Shown here: in pieces, positions 35,277 through 43,889 of the stretch
Layout of the letters: each line of letters opens with the position of its first letter
Position numbering within the stretch: position 1 is the stretch's first letter
Assembly (NCBI GenBank): GCA_965198325.1
Contig: CBDAPE010000011.1
Location: 1-64,000 of the forward strand
Origin: CBDAPE01 sp965198325
Lineage (GTDB): Bacteria > Pseudomonadota > Alphaproteobacteria > UBA828 > JAPUJA01
Length of the DNA stretch: 64,000 nucleotides
Direction of reading: 5' to 3'
Translations under genes and position numbers: made by a program
The notes under the pieces: generated by a model
Seen by the model: only the letters and a program-made list of their open reading frames with translations
Database searches by the model: none
What the model was told of the DNA's origin: nothing

Positions 35277-35540
35277 ACCGACCACCCAACCCACGCTTGA
35301 CCCCATGGGCCCACAGGTCCCTCCCGCGCGCGCCGCCGCGTCGGCCTGTTGAGGGCACGCCGCGTCGCACGCGGGGCCCGCCCATGGACTACGGGGACAA
35401 GCCCGCAGCCGCCAAGCGGTCCCTTCTTACACCGCCACGGTGGTCCCTTTTTGCTCCGCCATTGACACATGTCTCGGTCTATCGACCGGCCTTATACCGG
35501 CGTGGGCGGCGGCGATGTGGGAGATGTCGAATTCGCCGCG

Positions 35541-35867
35541 TCAGCCGTCCAGGGAAGCGAGCACTTCGACCCTGGAGGGGTGGATAGCAATGATTTTGTC
35601 GAAGCCGCTCATCTCGAAAATTTCCTGGATCGGATCGGACAGGGAGCAGAGCACGAACTTGGCGCCCTGGTTCCGGAGGGTCTTGGCAGTCAAGAGGACG
35701 GCGCGAAGGCCCGCGCTGCTGATGTAGGACAACTCCTCGAAGTCCATGATCACGGCGCGGTCGCTTTCCTCGATCGCCTCCTCGAACTCACGGGCATTGG
35801 AGCCGTCGATGCGCCCGCTCACACGGACGGATAAAACACCGTCCTGCCGTTCGGTCGTCAACTCCAT
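35541..35867 (-). CDS. STAS-domain anti-sigma-factor antagonist
   Basis: This single STAS-domain protein of 108 residues belongs to the SpoIIAA-like antagonist family, which bind anti-sigma kinases in partner-switching control. Features are VLSVRVSGRIDGSNAREFEE, VIMDFEELSYISSAGLRAVL (the phosphorylatable Ser lies in YISSAGLR) and FEMSGFDKIIAIHPSRVE. I chose the ATG at 35867 because GGAGGT lies 5-10 bases upstream; the open frame extends to 35921. No kinase or phosphatase partner is encoded nearby. It lies 157 bases downstream of the GPP34 gene on the same strand. Confidence 0.88.
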   Translation of the reverse strand: MELTTERQDGVLSVRVSGRIDGSNAREFEEAIEESDRAVIMDFEELSYISSAGLRAVLLTAKTLRNQGAKFVLCSLSDPIQEIFEMSGFDKIIAIHPSRVEVLASLDG

Positions 35868-36024
35868 CCCTTTACCTCCAAGCTGGCCCGACGCATTCAT
35901 ACCATCTATTCGGCGGACCACTTACACCCGCATCATCGCCGAAGGCATTGTACCCGACCCGACACAGCCCGCCGATGAGCGTGAGGTTCTCTTCGGGGCT
36001 TCATCGATACCCACCACGCACAGG

Positions 36025-36678
36025 TCACACATGCATTGGCACTATTGCGGTGGCGAGAGACAATTCGATGTCCCGCACTACTTTCGAGACCTCTCGACCG
36101 ATCAAGTCCATCTTCCGGACCCGCTCGATGCGCCGGGCTACGCCTCTCTGCTCCCGGCGGGAAAGCAGGCCTCCGAATATGCCGCATGCGTCGGAAAGGG
36201 AGATGATGACAATATCACGCGCATCGGGGATTTCATCGCTGAACAAGACACCCATGATCCGCAGCTTCACCTCCCGGACGGTTTGGTCGTCGATGACCGG
36301 GTAGCGTCGCGTCTGGAACACCCACAAGAAACGGTCATCCTCCCGGCGTAGAATACCGCGCTCGACGAGACGGGCGAGGGAGCGGTCGCGGATATCGCCG
36401 GCATAGGTGGTCGTTTGATTGATCCAGTAGCGGGCGTCGTGCATCTCCGTCGATTGCACGATACAGGCAAGCGTCGGATCGAGCAGATAGTCCTCAAGCG
36501 GTGTCGGATCGATCACGAAGAGCCGGTCCGGATCTGTATCGATCCGGCCTTCCAGAGCCAAATCCATCAGAGCCGCGCCGGCAAGCGCGCACTCGACCGA
36601 CATAGCAGGCAGCTCGACGAACTTCCCGCCCTCGTCATCGAGCAGAAGCAGCATAATCTCTTCCGCAAACCTTAGCAT
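36025..36678 (-). CDS. GPP34 (GOLPH3/VPS74-like) family protein
   Basis: This 217-residue protein is a bacterial relative of the eukaryotic Golgi phosphoprotein 3 family. It shows the standard start LRFAEEIMLLLLDDEGGKFV, LAGAALMDLALEGRIDTDPD, LARLVERGILRREDDRFLWV, YPVIDDQTVREVKLRIMGVL and the C-terminal SLATAIVPMHV. Eukaryotic members bind PI4P and membranes; the bacterial role is unknown. It may form a unit with the STAS gene downstream. It is flanked by an IS6 element at 36766. Confidence 0.85.
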   Translation of the reverse strand: MLRFAEEIMLLLLDDEGGKFVELPAMSVECALAGAALMDLALEGRIDTDPDRLFVIDPTPLEDYLLDPTLACIVQSTEMHDARYWINQTTTYAGDIRDRSLARLVERGILRREDDRFLWVFQTRRYPVIDDQTVREVKLRIMGVLFSDEIPDARDIVIISLSDACGIFGGLLSRREQRGVARRIERVRKMDLIGREVSKVVRDIELSLATAIVPMHV

Positions 36679-36772
36679 GCGTACGGCCTCACGATCCGGG
36701 GGCGCGAACAGCCCCCACGGCCGATATTGTTATGCTCGTAGTTCTCACCAGTCAATAGGCTGGAGGGCATTG

Positions 36773-36972
36773 TCAGACTACCTGGATGGGACCAGTGGAA
36801 CCAACGATCGAGGGCTCTCGGGCTGCAAGTTGACGCCACTCGGCCAAGGCGGCCGAGCGCTTGAGTTTGAAGTTCTCGCGGTTGTAAAGATGACATTCCT
36901 GGTTGAAATGATTGTGGATCGAGGCGTGGGCGGCGGCGAATTGCTGCAGGGTCTTGATGTCTCTGAACCTGG
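36773..36972 (-). pseudogene. IS6 transposase, 3' exon
   Basis: This encodes the C-terminus of the IS6 transposase: RFRDIKTLQQFAAAHASIHN, HFNQECHLYNRENFKLKRSA and ALAEWRQLAA to the stop at 36773. It is separated from the 5' part (40181-40721) by the group II intron. If the intron ends in GAT at 36973, joining the two exons restores the frame as ...EGAM-A-RFRDIKT.., matching the usual REGAMxRFR order of the family. Confidence 0.85.
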
Positions 36973-37045
36973 ATCGCGGTAGGGAAGCGGGTTGCCCCGC
37001 TCCCCCCGCACAGTTCCGTGCGAGCGCGTTTAACGCACACGGCTC
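36973..37045 (-). ncRNA. Group II intron domains V and VI
   Basis: On the minus strand GAGCCGTGTGCGTTAAACGC, then GCTCGCACGGAACTGTGCGG, resembles domain V (37045 downward). It is followed by a GC-rich hairpin GGGAGCGGG-GCAA-CCCGCTTCCC with TACC, which fits domain VI with its branch-point A, and ends near GAT at 36973. The distal base pairs of domain V (GAG / AAC) are not perfect. The position just downstream of the maturase frame supports the call. Confidence 0.75.
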
Positions 37046-37379
37046 TTCCCTTGGGTCGAGTTGACGGCCAGTCGTCGGCTCGGCCACGGGTGCCGGGTTT
37101 CCAGCTTGGGCCAGTATTTTGCTGTAACTCGCTCCATTCTAGCCCGGCTGTAGCGGTCCTTCTGTGATCTGCGGCGTAGTCTCTTGAGCCACAGTCTTGT
37201 CAGTCGGTGTGCGAAGCGTCTCAGGGATCGGTGGCTGGTCGGGACGGCAAAGTAGTTCAGCCATCGGTTGAGAACTTGTCCCAGCCATTTTCCGGTTTCT
37301 TCAACGCCGTGGTGCATCCGCCTGCGAAGCTCCTCCTTGATTCGCTTCAGGGTGCGTGTCATCCGCTTCGCGACCGGTT
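37030..37379 (-). pseudogene. ltrA: Group II intron maturase, C-terminal part
   Basis: This severed piece begins GRKPVAKRMTRTLKRIKEEL and continues with GVEETGKWLGQVLNRWLNYF, AVPTSHRSLRRFAHRLTRLW and the end WPKLETRHPWPSRR. This is the maturase (X) domain region. Together with 38669-39821 it makes one frame of 501 codons when the IS256 copy and one TGCGCCCC are removed. Confidence 0.85.
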
Positions 37380-37387
37380 TGCGCCCC

Positions 37388-38668
37388 GGGTGTGTCCGAT
37401 TGTCTGTGTAAGTGACGCCGTGGGCGACATTGTTTCCGGCCTCAGCGCGCTGAGGCCGGAAAGCGATCCTCGAACAGGATCGCAAACTGCCCCATTGCGG
37501 CGGTCCATTCAATAGGCCGTTTCCAGCCGACACCGGCATTGCGGATCGCCAGGAACAACAGCTTGACCGCCGCCTCGTCGTTGGGGAAGCTACCGCGTGT
37601 CTTGATGATCTTGCGCAAAGATCGGTGCAGGCTCTCCAGCGCGTTGGTGGTGTAGATCATCTTGCGGATCGCCGGCGGGAACGCGAACATCGGCACCACC
37701 TGCTCCCAGGCGCGGCGCCAGCTGGGCGCGATCGCCGGATAGCGCTCGCCCCATTTGGCCTCGAACTCGTCGAGCTTGGCCGCCGCGGTCTCGGCGGTTT
37801 CGGCGCGGTAGATCGCCTTGATATCGGGCATGATCCTCTTTCGGTCCTTCCACGACACGAACGCCAGCGAACTGCGGATCAGATGCACGATGCAGGTCTG
37901 CACCGTGGTCTCGGGGAACACCGTTGTTATCGCCTCGGGGAAGCCCTTGAGGCCGTCGACCACGGCGATCAGGATGTCAGCGACGCCGCGGGTCTTGAGG
38001 TCGTTCATCACCTTGAGCCAGAACTTGGCGCCTTCGGTCTGCTCGATCCACAGCCCGGAACCTCCTTCTCGCCTTCAGCGGTGAGGGCCAGTGCAACGTA
38101 GACTCTTTGTTGCGCACCAGGCCTTCGTCGCGGATCTTGACCCGCAGCGCGTCAAAGAACACCACCGGATTCGAGCGGTCGGTTCTGCCATTCGCGGACC
38201 TCCTGACCGCGTCGGTGAATCAGGTCCGGCGAAACCGCGACCCCGTAAAGCTCCCAGATGGCCACGTATCTCGCGCACCGTCATCGCGGGTACAGCGACA
38301 CGATGCGATCGTCGAAGCCCTCGAACGGCGTTCGCCCTTGGGCACGATCAGCGGGTCGAACGTGCCGGTGCGGTCGCGCGGCACGGCGATATCGATCTGC
38401 GCTCAGCACCGTCTTGTCCGAGTAGCCGTTGCGGCTGTTACCCGTGCCGCGACCGGCCGGGTCACCCTTCTCGTAGGTCAAGCGCCCGCTCCAAGAGCAC
38501 CGCCTTGAGCTGCTTGAACAGCCCGTCTTCGCCCAGCAGGTCATCCGGCTTCTCGTAATCGGCCAGAAGTTCGTCCAGAAGTTCAGGTCTGATAGTCCTC
38601 ATCGTAGGTCCTCCCATACTAAATATTGGACCCACGGCACTCATTTACACAAGATATCTGACACTCTC
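37388..38668 (-). mobile_element. IS256-family element, copy 3 (decayed)
   Basis: The same ends as copies 1 and 2 are present (GGGTGTGTCC at 37388, GAGAGTGTC at 38668), flanked by a perfect 8-bp duplication TGCGCCCC (37380-37387 and 38669-38676). The length is 1281 bp instead of 1341. Small deletions and changes are concentrated in about 38050-38500; both ends are nearly perfect. Confidence 0.92.
37442..38600 (-). pseudogene. IS256-family transposase with many small deletions
   Basis: The C-terminal 190 residues (37442-38011) and the first 35 residues (MRTIRPELLDELLADYEKPD…) are intact, but in between several short deletions shift the frame repeatedly. The first catalytic Asp region is out of frame. 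Not functional. Confidence 0.9.
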
Positions 38669-39821
38669 TGCGCCCCAGTTGGAACCGCCCTTTCCTGTCC
38701 TTCTCGCAGTAGTGCGTGAAACCCAGAAAGTCGAACGTCTCCGGTTTTCCCAACCCTCGGTGCTGACGGTTCTTACGTGCGAACCGCCCGAACTCGATAA
38801 GCCGGGTCTTGTCGGGGTGCAAGTCCAGTTCGAAGCATCCGAGCCGCTCCTTCAGGTGTTTCAGGAACCGCTCCGCGTCCTGCTTGTGCTGAAAACCCAC
38901 CACGATGTCATCGGCGTACCGCACGATAACTGTGTCGCCTTTGGCCTCGTGGGTGCGCCACTTCTTCCGGAACCAGAGATCGAGAACGTAATGCAGGTAG
39001 ACGTTCGCCAGAATCGGTGAAACGACCGAGCCTTGGGGCGTCCCCCGCATGTTGTCCCGCCACTCTCCATCTTCCATGACGCCAGCGTTCAACCACTTGG
39101 TGATCAGCCTGATGACCCGCTTGTCTCCGATCCGATGCTCAAGAAACCGGACCAGCCGGTCCCGCGAGATGTTATCGAAGAAGCCCCGGATATCCGCGGC
39201 AACTATCCAATTGATCTTGCGCTGTTCGATCCCGACCGCGAGCGCGTCAAGCGCATCGTGCGCCCCCCGCCCGGGCCGGAACCCGTAGCTGAACCCTAGA
39301 AACTCCGCCTCATAGATCGGCGTCAGGATCATCTCCGTCACAGCCTTCTGGACGATCTTGTCCTCTATGGCCGCAACGCCGAGCGGTCGTGTGCCGCCAT
39401 CTGGCTTGGCTATGTTCACCCGCCGCGATGGCATCGCCCGGTACGCTCCCGAGTGCACGCGGTCATGCAGGTCAGCCAACCGGCCTTCCAGCCCATCCTC
39501 GTACACCCACCACGTCATGCCATCCGCACCGGCTGCCGCGTTCTTCTTGAGTGCGAAGAACGCCCAGCGCAGCGCATCGACCGTAACATGGTGGAGAAGC
39601 GTCGTAAGACGCTCCCGGGGTTCCCGTTTTACAAATTGCCGTATCCGGTCAGTCGCCTGTGACACGCTTTCCCAGTCCTGCGTCTGGCGCATGCTTTGAC
39701 CTTCCGGATTCCCCTCGGGCCCGGTCCTTCGCTCCATCGGCTCCGCCAGAACAAATGCCCCTTTGTTCGCCGGCTTCACAGCTACTATGACCGAGTCTGA
39801 CTTCTGCATGCCGTTCATCAT
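38669..39821 (-). pseudogene. ltrA: Group II intron reverse transcriptase/maturase, N-terminal part
   Basis: The 384 native residues hold the RT domain: KKNAAAGADGMTWWVYEDGL, SRRVNIAKPDGGTRPLGVAA, EFLGFSYGFRPGRGAHDALD, RGTPQGSVVSPILANVYLHY and the catalytic VIVRYADDIVVGFQ (YADD). FDFLGFTHYCEKD follows. IS256 copy 3 interrupts it after RFQLGR. The protein would normally splice and mobilise the intron. Confidence 0.9.
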
Positions 39822-40180
39822 CGGTTACGGAATCCTCCTTTCCTTTGCGGCCCCACTACGACTGTGGGACGGCGTGCAGATCTCCCAGGTCCCGATGGAA
39901 AGCGTACCTACGTGCGTGTGGGTTCTCCGACTCCGCGGGGCCCTCTCCCCCCTCACCATGGCGGTGGGAGCGGTGTTGCCTTCGACACGATGGAAATCCT
40001 CGGCACCCCGAATCACAGATATTTTCGAAGCTCAATAGCCCTCGCCCATATGCACCCCTGTCAACGCTTAACCTCCATCCTCGCGAATGACGGCCCATGA
40101 CTCGGGGCGGAAGTGGCTGGTTACACCTTCCTTCCCGCCGGACTCGCACCGGCTACTTTCCGCCAGTTAGCCTGGCGCTC

Positions 40181-40721
40181 CCATCGCTCCCTCTCGTCGG
40201 CGGAACGGTTGGTGTGAGTTTTCGGCTCGATTGTTGAGCCACCGACCGCAACGCTGACGATCCTCGACCCCAATCTCTTTCATCGCGGCACCGTACGAAC
40301 GGAGCCGGTCCGTCACGATGACTTCCGGCCGGCCGTAGCGCTTCATGGCACGCTTCAGGAACTTCAGCGCAGCCCTGCGATCCCGGCGCTTTGTGGCGAA
40401 GACTTCGAGCACCTCGCCTTCGTGATCCACAGCACGCCACAGATAGTGCATCTCTCCGTTGATCCGCACGAATACCTCGTCCAGGTGCCAGCGCCATTGC
40501 GAAAACAACCGATGATTAACGCGCCGCTTCCTGATCTCTGCCGCGAACATCGGACCGAACCGGTTCCACCAGAAACCCACCGTCTCGTGGCAGATGTCGA
40601 TGCCACGCTCGAACAGGAGATCCTCGACTTGCCGTAGCGACAGCGGATACCGGATGTACAACATCACCGCGAGGCGAATGACCTCGGGAGAACTGTTGAA
40701 ATAACGGAAGGAATTTCGCAT
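40181..40721 (-). pseudogene. IS6 transposase, 5' exon
   Basis: The first 180 residues of an IS6-family transposase: FRYFNSSPEVIRLAVMLYIR, HWRWHLDEVFV-type core QWRWHLDEVFVRINGEMHYL (first Asp), PEVIVTDRLRSYGAAMKEIG (second Asp) and RWLNNRAENSHQPFRRREGA (Glu). The ATG is at 40721. The coding sequence leaves the family at 40180, where the intron starts. The protein could be made only if the intron splices. Confidence 0.88.
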
Positions 40722-40778
40722 CGCTTGAGGCTATTGAACTCCCCTTACAGGCTCAAGTCCATTTACTCTGACAAAGCC

Positions 40779-41139
40779 CCGAAAACCATTCCGACGTGCT
40801 GCAGCTCGTTCCCGAGGAGATGCTCGAAGGCTCGGCCGGAAACGGCGGGCAGGAACATCCGCGCATACGCGCCGACATGGTGTTCTTCGAGACAGCGAAC
40901 GCCGGCGCCGTGTTCTCGGTGAACTCGATCGCCTGGGCGTGCCCTTCAGCAATCTGGTCGAGCGCCGCCTCGATTGCCGCAGCGGTTCCCGCATCCCCGT
41001 CCCGATCGAACGACATGTAGGCCAAACCGCCATTCGCCGCGATGGGTGGTGGCTGTCCTTCCGTGAGTTGGAGGGTCGGCACGTAGACCAATGAATTTGT
41101 CTCCTCATCCACCGCAACGTGGTTGTCGATGGCTTGTCC
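40779..41139 (-). pseudogene. Unrecognised gene fragment beside the IS6 end
   Basis: The minus strand encodes VDEETNSLVYVPTLQLTEGQ, then GGLAYMSFDRDGDAGTAAAI and LDQIAEGHAQAIEFTENTAP. The frame then appears to shift, because HVGAYARMFLPAVSGRAFEH-like sequence follows in another frame before the IS6 end at 40778. I do not know the family. It may belong to the same lost gene cluster as the sacsin-type fragment. Confidence 0.35.
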
Positions 41140-41319
41140 GTCGTCAGATGATTTGGGCCAAGTGAGCTAATGTCACACCGGAGGCTCCGACTTATCGTGG
41201 TTGATGTTAAACGGCTTGGCGCTAATGCGCCAAGCGACGTTTTTCGAATGTCTGTTTTTGATCTTCCTCCTTCTCTCGATGATGGCCCGGTCCCGGCCGC
41301 AGTAAACGTCGGCCGGTGT

Positions 41320-41644
41320 CAGGTTGCCTTGTGCAGCGCCTCGCGGTCCTTGTCAGGGAACGCCCCGTCGTTCGCTACCAGAAGCGCAGTGTCGCGGAGC
41401 AGACTGTTTCGCGCATCGGGCCAGCCGCGCACTCCAGCACCGCGAGCTTGAGCCGACGCGCACCTGCGTCGTCGGCGTTCTGGACCAGTTCCCGGAACAA
41501 GGCGCGTCCATCTCCGGCATCCTTGTAGACGTCGGCCAAGAGGGTCTGGATCGCCTTGATCTCGTCGAGCGGGCTTCGGACGATGCCGGCATTGGGCCGG
41601 ACATCAACGTCGGGGAAGCGCTCTTCGTTTGTGCTTTCGTCCAT
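41320..41644 (-). pseudogene. Sacsin/HSP90-type ATPase N-terminal fragment
   Basis: MDESTNEERFPDVDVRPNAG leads into SPLDEIKAIQTLLADVYKDA and GRALFRELVQNADDAGARRL. The ELVQNADDA box is the ATP-binding N-box of sacsin-like (HATPase_c_3, Nov-type) proteins, often found in defence loci. After about 70 residues the frame shifts; LLRDTALLVANDGAFPDKDR continues the domain in the next frame and stops near 41320. The remaining protein, usually over 1000 residues, is gone. Confidence 0.65.
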
Positions 41645-41756
41645 GAGACTCGGGGCAACGGCCTCCGTAGCCGAAGATTGATGGATTCTACGACCTCGCG
41701 CGGTTTGCAGTTCGCGAACGTGGAGCCGCTACTCGAGGTATGATGGGAGGGATGCG

Positions 41757-41864
41757 GCCGCTAATCTTTTCGGATTCGTCCCGGCTCTCGGTGCGGATGC
41801 GGTCGAGGATGACACGCGCGCTCGGTCGTCCCGTGAGATCGAGGCTCATCTGTGCACCCGTCAT
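41757..41864 (-). pseudogene. Possible N-terminus of a restriction-type helicase
   Basis: From an ATG at 41864 the minus strand reads TGAQMSLDLTGRPSARVILD, then RIRTESRDESEK. This resembles the first residues of large DEAD/DEAH-helicase restriction proteins (type ISP-like), but only about 33 residues fit before the sequence becomes unrelated. The assignment is weak. Confidence 0.25.
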
Positions 41865-41939
41865 GTCATGAACATCCGGTGCATCTCCAAGCGGGGAGCG
41901 CCGCGCTCCGCGCGGCTTGGGCGGCGACGGGGAGCGCCG

Positions 41940-42257
41940 TCACGCGACCGCGCCCAGGCCGTTCTTCGCGACCAGTGTCAACAGCTTCAACGAAGCGCCC
42001 CGCGGCCGCTTCTCGCCACGCTCCCACTGGCTCACCAAGCTCGTGGTCACGTTGAGGTAGCGCGCGAACACCGCCTGACTCGCGTGCTCGCGAAGGCGAA
42101 GCTCGCGAATGTCCTCCGGTGTCATCTCCTCGACTGGCGTGAGACACATTTCGTCGAACGCCCTCATGGTCCGCTTCGCCATAACCCCCGCCTCGGTCAA
42201 ACCGAGCGCCGTCTCATGCGCGGCCGCCAAGGCCTCGCTCTTGTACCGCTTAGTCAT
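41940..42257 (-). CDS. HTH-type antitoxin (HigA-like)
   Basis: This 105-residue XRE-type DNA-binding protein has RELRLREHASQAVFARYLNV and TSLVSQWERGEKRPRGASLK, a clear helix-turn-helix. In such systems it neutralises the toxin and represses the operon. Its start overlaps the toxin stop by 8 bases (42250-42257), giving toxin-first order as in higBA. Intact. Confidence 0.85.
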   Translation of the reverse strand: MTKRYKSEALAAAHETALGLTEAGVMAKRTMRAFDEMCLTPVEEMTPEDIRELRLREHASQAVFARYLNVTTSLVSQWERGEKRPRGASLKLLTLVAKNGLGAVA

Positions 42258-42636
42258 CGCATGTCACCTCGATAATCGTTCCATTCGCCAGGGCCGCCGA
42301 GAGGTTCGTCCCGGTCAAATTGAGCATTTCGTCCGCCAGCATCCGGAAGGCTTCGAGCTCGTCCCGGCGAAGGTTCTCCCGGCCGCTCTTTGCGAATCCG
42401 TACACGAAGAACGCCAGTTCGCCCCGGCGAAACAGCATGATCACGCGGAACCCGCCGGACCTGCCGCGCCCCTTCCGGGCGATGCGCTGCTTGATGACCC
42501 CGCCACCGAGATCGGCATCGATCAGGCCCCTCCGGGCGCGCCGGACGGCCTCGCACAACGCGGCATCCTCTAATCCGTCGCGGTCGGCGAAGCGGGCGAA
42601 CGCCTTGGTCTCGAACGTCTGCAATTCGGACCTCAC
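42250..42636 (-). CDS. RelE/HigB-type toxin
   Basis: This 128-residue protein belongs to the RelE-like family (PF06296 type), probable ribosome-dependent mRNA interferases. It shows GGGVIKQRIARKGRGRSGGF, RVIMLFRRGELAFFVYGFAK and the tail DELEAFRMLADEML. It lies directly upstream of the HTH antitoxin gene on the same strand. The pair is complete, although everything around it is broken, as expected if its loss would be toxic. Confidence 0.85.
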   Translation of the reverse strand: MRSELQTFETKAFARFADRDGLEDAALCEAVRRARRGLIDADLGGGVIKQRIARKGRGRSGGFRVIMLFRRGELAFFVYGFAKSGRENLRRDELEAFRMLADEMLNLTGTNLSAALANGTIIEVTCDD

Positions 42637-42726
42637 GATCGCCTGCCGTCACATCCATATCTATAACACCGAGTGCGGCGTTTATCAATTCGCTCGCGCT
42701 GTCTTCGACGCGCACGGAACCCTGTT

Positions 42727-42932
42727 GACCCGGCCATCCGTGCAGGCGAGAACCCCGCTGAGGACATCCGCAGGGAGAAGCAGACGCCTATCTTCCACGA
42801 GTTCGCCGACGAGTGTCTGCGGCGCTGCGAGCCGCACTGAAAGGCTTCGGGGCGAAAGACCGTGCGCAACTATCTCAAGTCCCACATCCTGCCGATATTC
42901 GGTAAGATGCCCCTCGACCGCATCGGCTTTCC
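42727..42932 (+). pseudogene. Tyrosine integrase N-terminal fragment 1
   Basis: The frame reads AGENPAEDIRREKQTPIFHE, then FADECLRRCEPH, a TGA stop at 42838-42840 (probably once TGG), and RKTVRNYLKSHILPIFGKMP. This is the SAM-like core-binding domain of phage-type integrases. The catalytic domain is missing; a second integrase fragment follows immediately. Confidence 0.65.
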
Positions 42933-42938
42933 TCCCCG

Positions 42939-43385
42939 CGCAAGACCAAGGCGCCACTGTTCCGCGACTTTGCCGCCCGCTACCGCGAGCGGCGCAGGCA
43001 CAGATGGAAGCCGTCCTCGCTGGAGACCTTCGACATCTACCTGCGCAACCGCCTGATGCCGCATTTCGGGAAGTTCAGCCTCGATACCATCGACCACGCC
43101 CGCATCTCGGCATGGTTCGATGCGGCGAGCGCGGACGGGCCCGGCGCGGCCAACCGCGCGTTCGACATCCTGCGACCCATGCTCGCCGCCGCCCGGCAGT
43201 GGGGTGAAATCGGCAGGCACGTCCCCGACGCCTGCGCCAACATCGTCAAGAACCCGTGCAGGCCCGTCGCGCGATACCTCGATCACGCGGAGTTGGAGCG
43301 CCTCGGCACAGTGCTGGATAAGCACAGGCAGGAAGCCGACAACGCGGAGGTTTCGGGCGACAACGGGGCTGCCGAAACGAACTAG
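42939..43385 (+). pseudogene. Tyrosine integrase N-terminal fragment 2
   Basis: The frame reads RKTKAPLFRDFAARYRERRR, then HRWKPSSLETFDIYLRNRLM, PHFGKFSLDTIDHARISAWF and KNPCRPVARYLDHAELERLG. This is again the core-binding domain and linker of a site-specific tyrosine recombinase, related to but different from fragment 1. The catalytic R-H-R-Y domain is lost; the last 25 residues are unrelated. Confidence 0.72.
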
Positions 43386-43569
43386 AAGCTTATCGGCACG
43401 ACCGATGCTTCAGTCGATTTCGGAATCCTTTGGCGTGACCCGCGCGGCCGTGAGCCGGGCGATCGGCATCCGATAGGGCGAGCAGGAGGTATGGTCGAGC
43501 CCGGTCTCCTCGCAGAACGCGATCGAAGCAGGATCGCCACCTTGAGTTCACGGGTGACGGCCAAGCCGT

Positions 43570-43872
43570 CTAATCGGCAAAGATGGCGTGAATCCGATCG
43601 ATCGATTCCGGCCCGTAGGAGACGCTGCCGACCGGAACGGCGTCGTCTATCGCCTCGATCAGCTTCGCCGTCCAGATCGGGCCGAAGGCGCCACACAGCT
43701 CGATCATCTGCACGCCGTCGGCAACCAGGCGCCGGGCCGCGTCGAGCACCTGCTCCGGGTGGGAAATGCCGATCGTCGTCATCTTGAAATCCGGCGACTG
43801 CATAATCTGGACATCCGTTTCGGGGTCGAAGCCATCGCCCCTCACAATGAAACCATACTTCGTCAACGCCAT
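43570..43872 (-). CDS. DUF6506-family protein
   Basis: This small 100-residue protein fits the uncharacterised DUF6506 family: KYGFIVRGDGFDPETDVQIM, TTIGISHPEQVLDAARRLVA and DGVQMIELCGAFGPIWTAKL. The ATG at 43872 has GGAGAGGGAGA about 8 bases upstream; the open frame reaches to 43926. It lies 17 bases downstream of the SRPBCC gene on the same strand, so both are likely one operon. Function unknown. Confidence 0.78.
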   Translation of the reverse strand: MALTKYGFIVRGDGFDPETDVQIMQSPDFKMTTIGISHPEQVLDAARRLVADGVQMIELCGAFGPIWTAKLIEAIDDAVPVGSVSYGPESIDRIHAIFAD

Positions 43873-43889
43873 AGCCGATCTCCCTCTCC

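Larger units (their letters stand above)
32899..35467 (+). mobile_element. IS21-A copy 3 (complete reference copy)
   Basis: The element is 2569 bp. The left tip TGAGAACGGCGGCGCAATAA at 32899 and the right tip TGTCAATGGCGGAGCAAAAA (inverse, ending at 35467) share TGnnAAnGGCGGnGCAAnAA. The limits come from aligning four copies. istA and istB are intact. No clear target duplication is visible (left GTCCGCC, right CATGTCT). Confidence 0.93.
36973..40180 (-). mobile_element. Group II intron in IS6 transposase gene, itself split by IS256
   Basis: The intron begins near GAGCGCCAGGCTAAC at 40180 and ends near 36973. It contains a 5' structured region (39822-40180), a reverse transcriptase/maturase gene, and domains V-VI. 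Removing IS256 copy 3 (37388-38668 plus one 8-bp duplication) leaves an intron of about 1.9 kb, the usual size. The boundaries are inferred from restoring the transposase frame and the GUGYG-like/AY rule (here GAGCG and AT), and may be off by a few bases. Confidence 0.8.
36766..40778 (-). mobile_element. IS6-family element carrying a group II intron
   Basis: The ends GGCATTGTCAGACTACCTGG (36766) and, inverse, GGCTTTGTCAGAGTAAATGG (40778) are IS6-like. Without the insert (36973-40180) the element would be about 800 bp, the normal size. No target duplication is seen (GGCTGGAG and CCGAAAAC), as is common after IS6 cointegrate or recombination events. Confidence 0.88.

Noticed and set aside
42727..43385. 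Active prophage or genomic island with attachment site
   Set aside because: Both integrase genes lack the catalytic domain, and no phage structural gene, tRNA or att repeat is visible.
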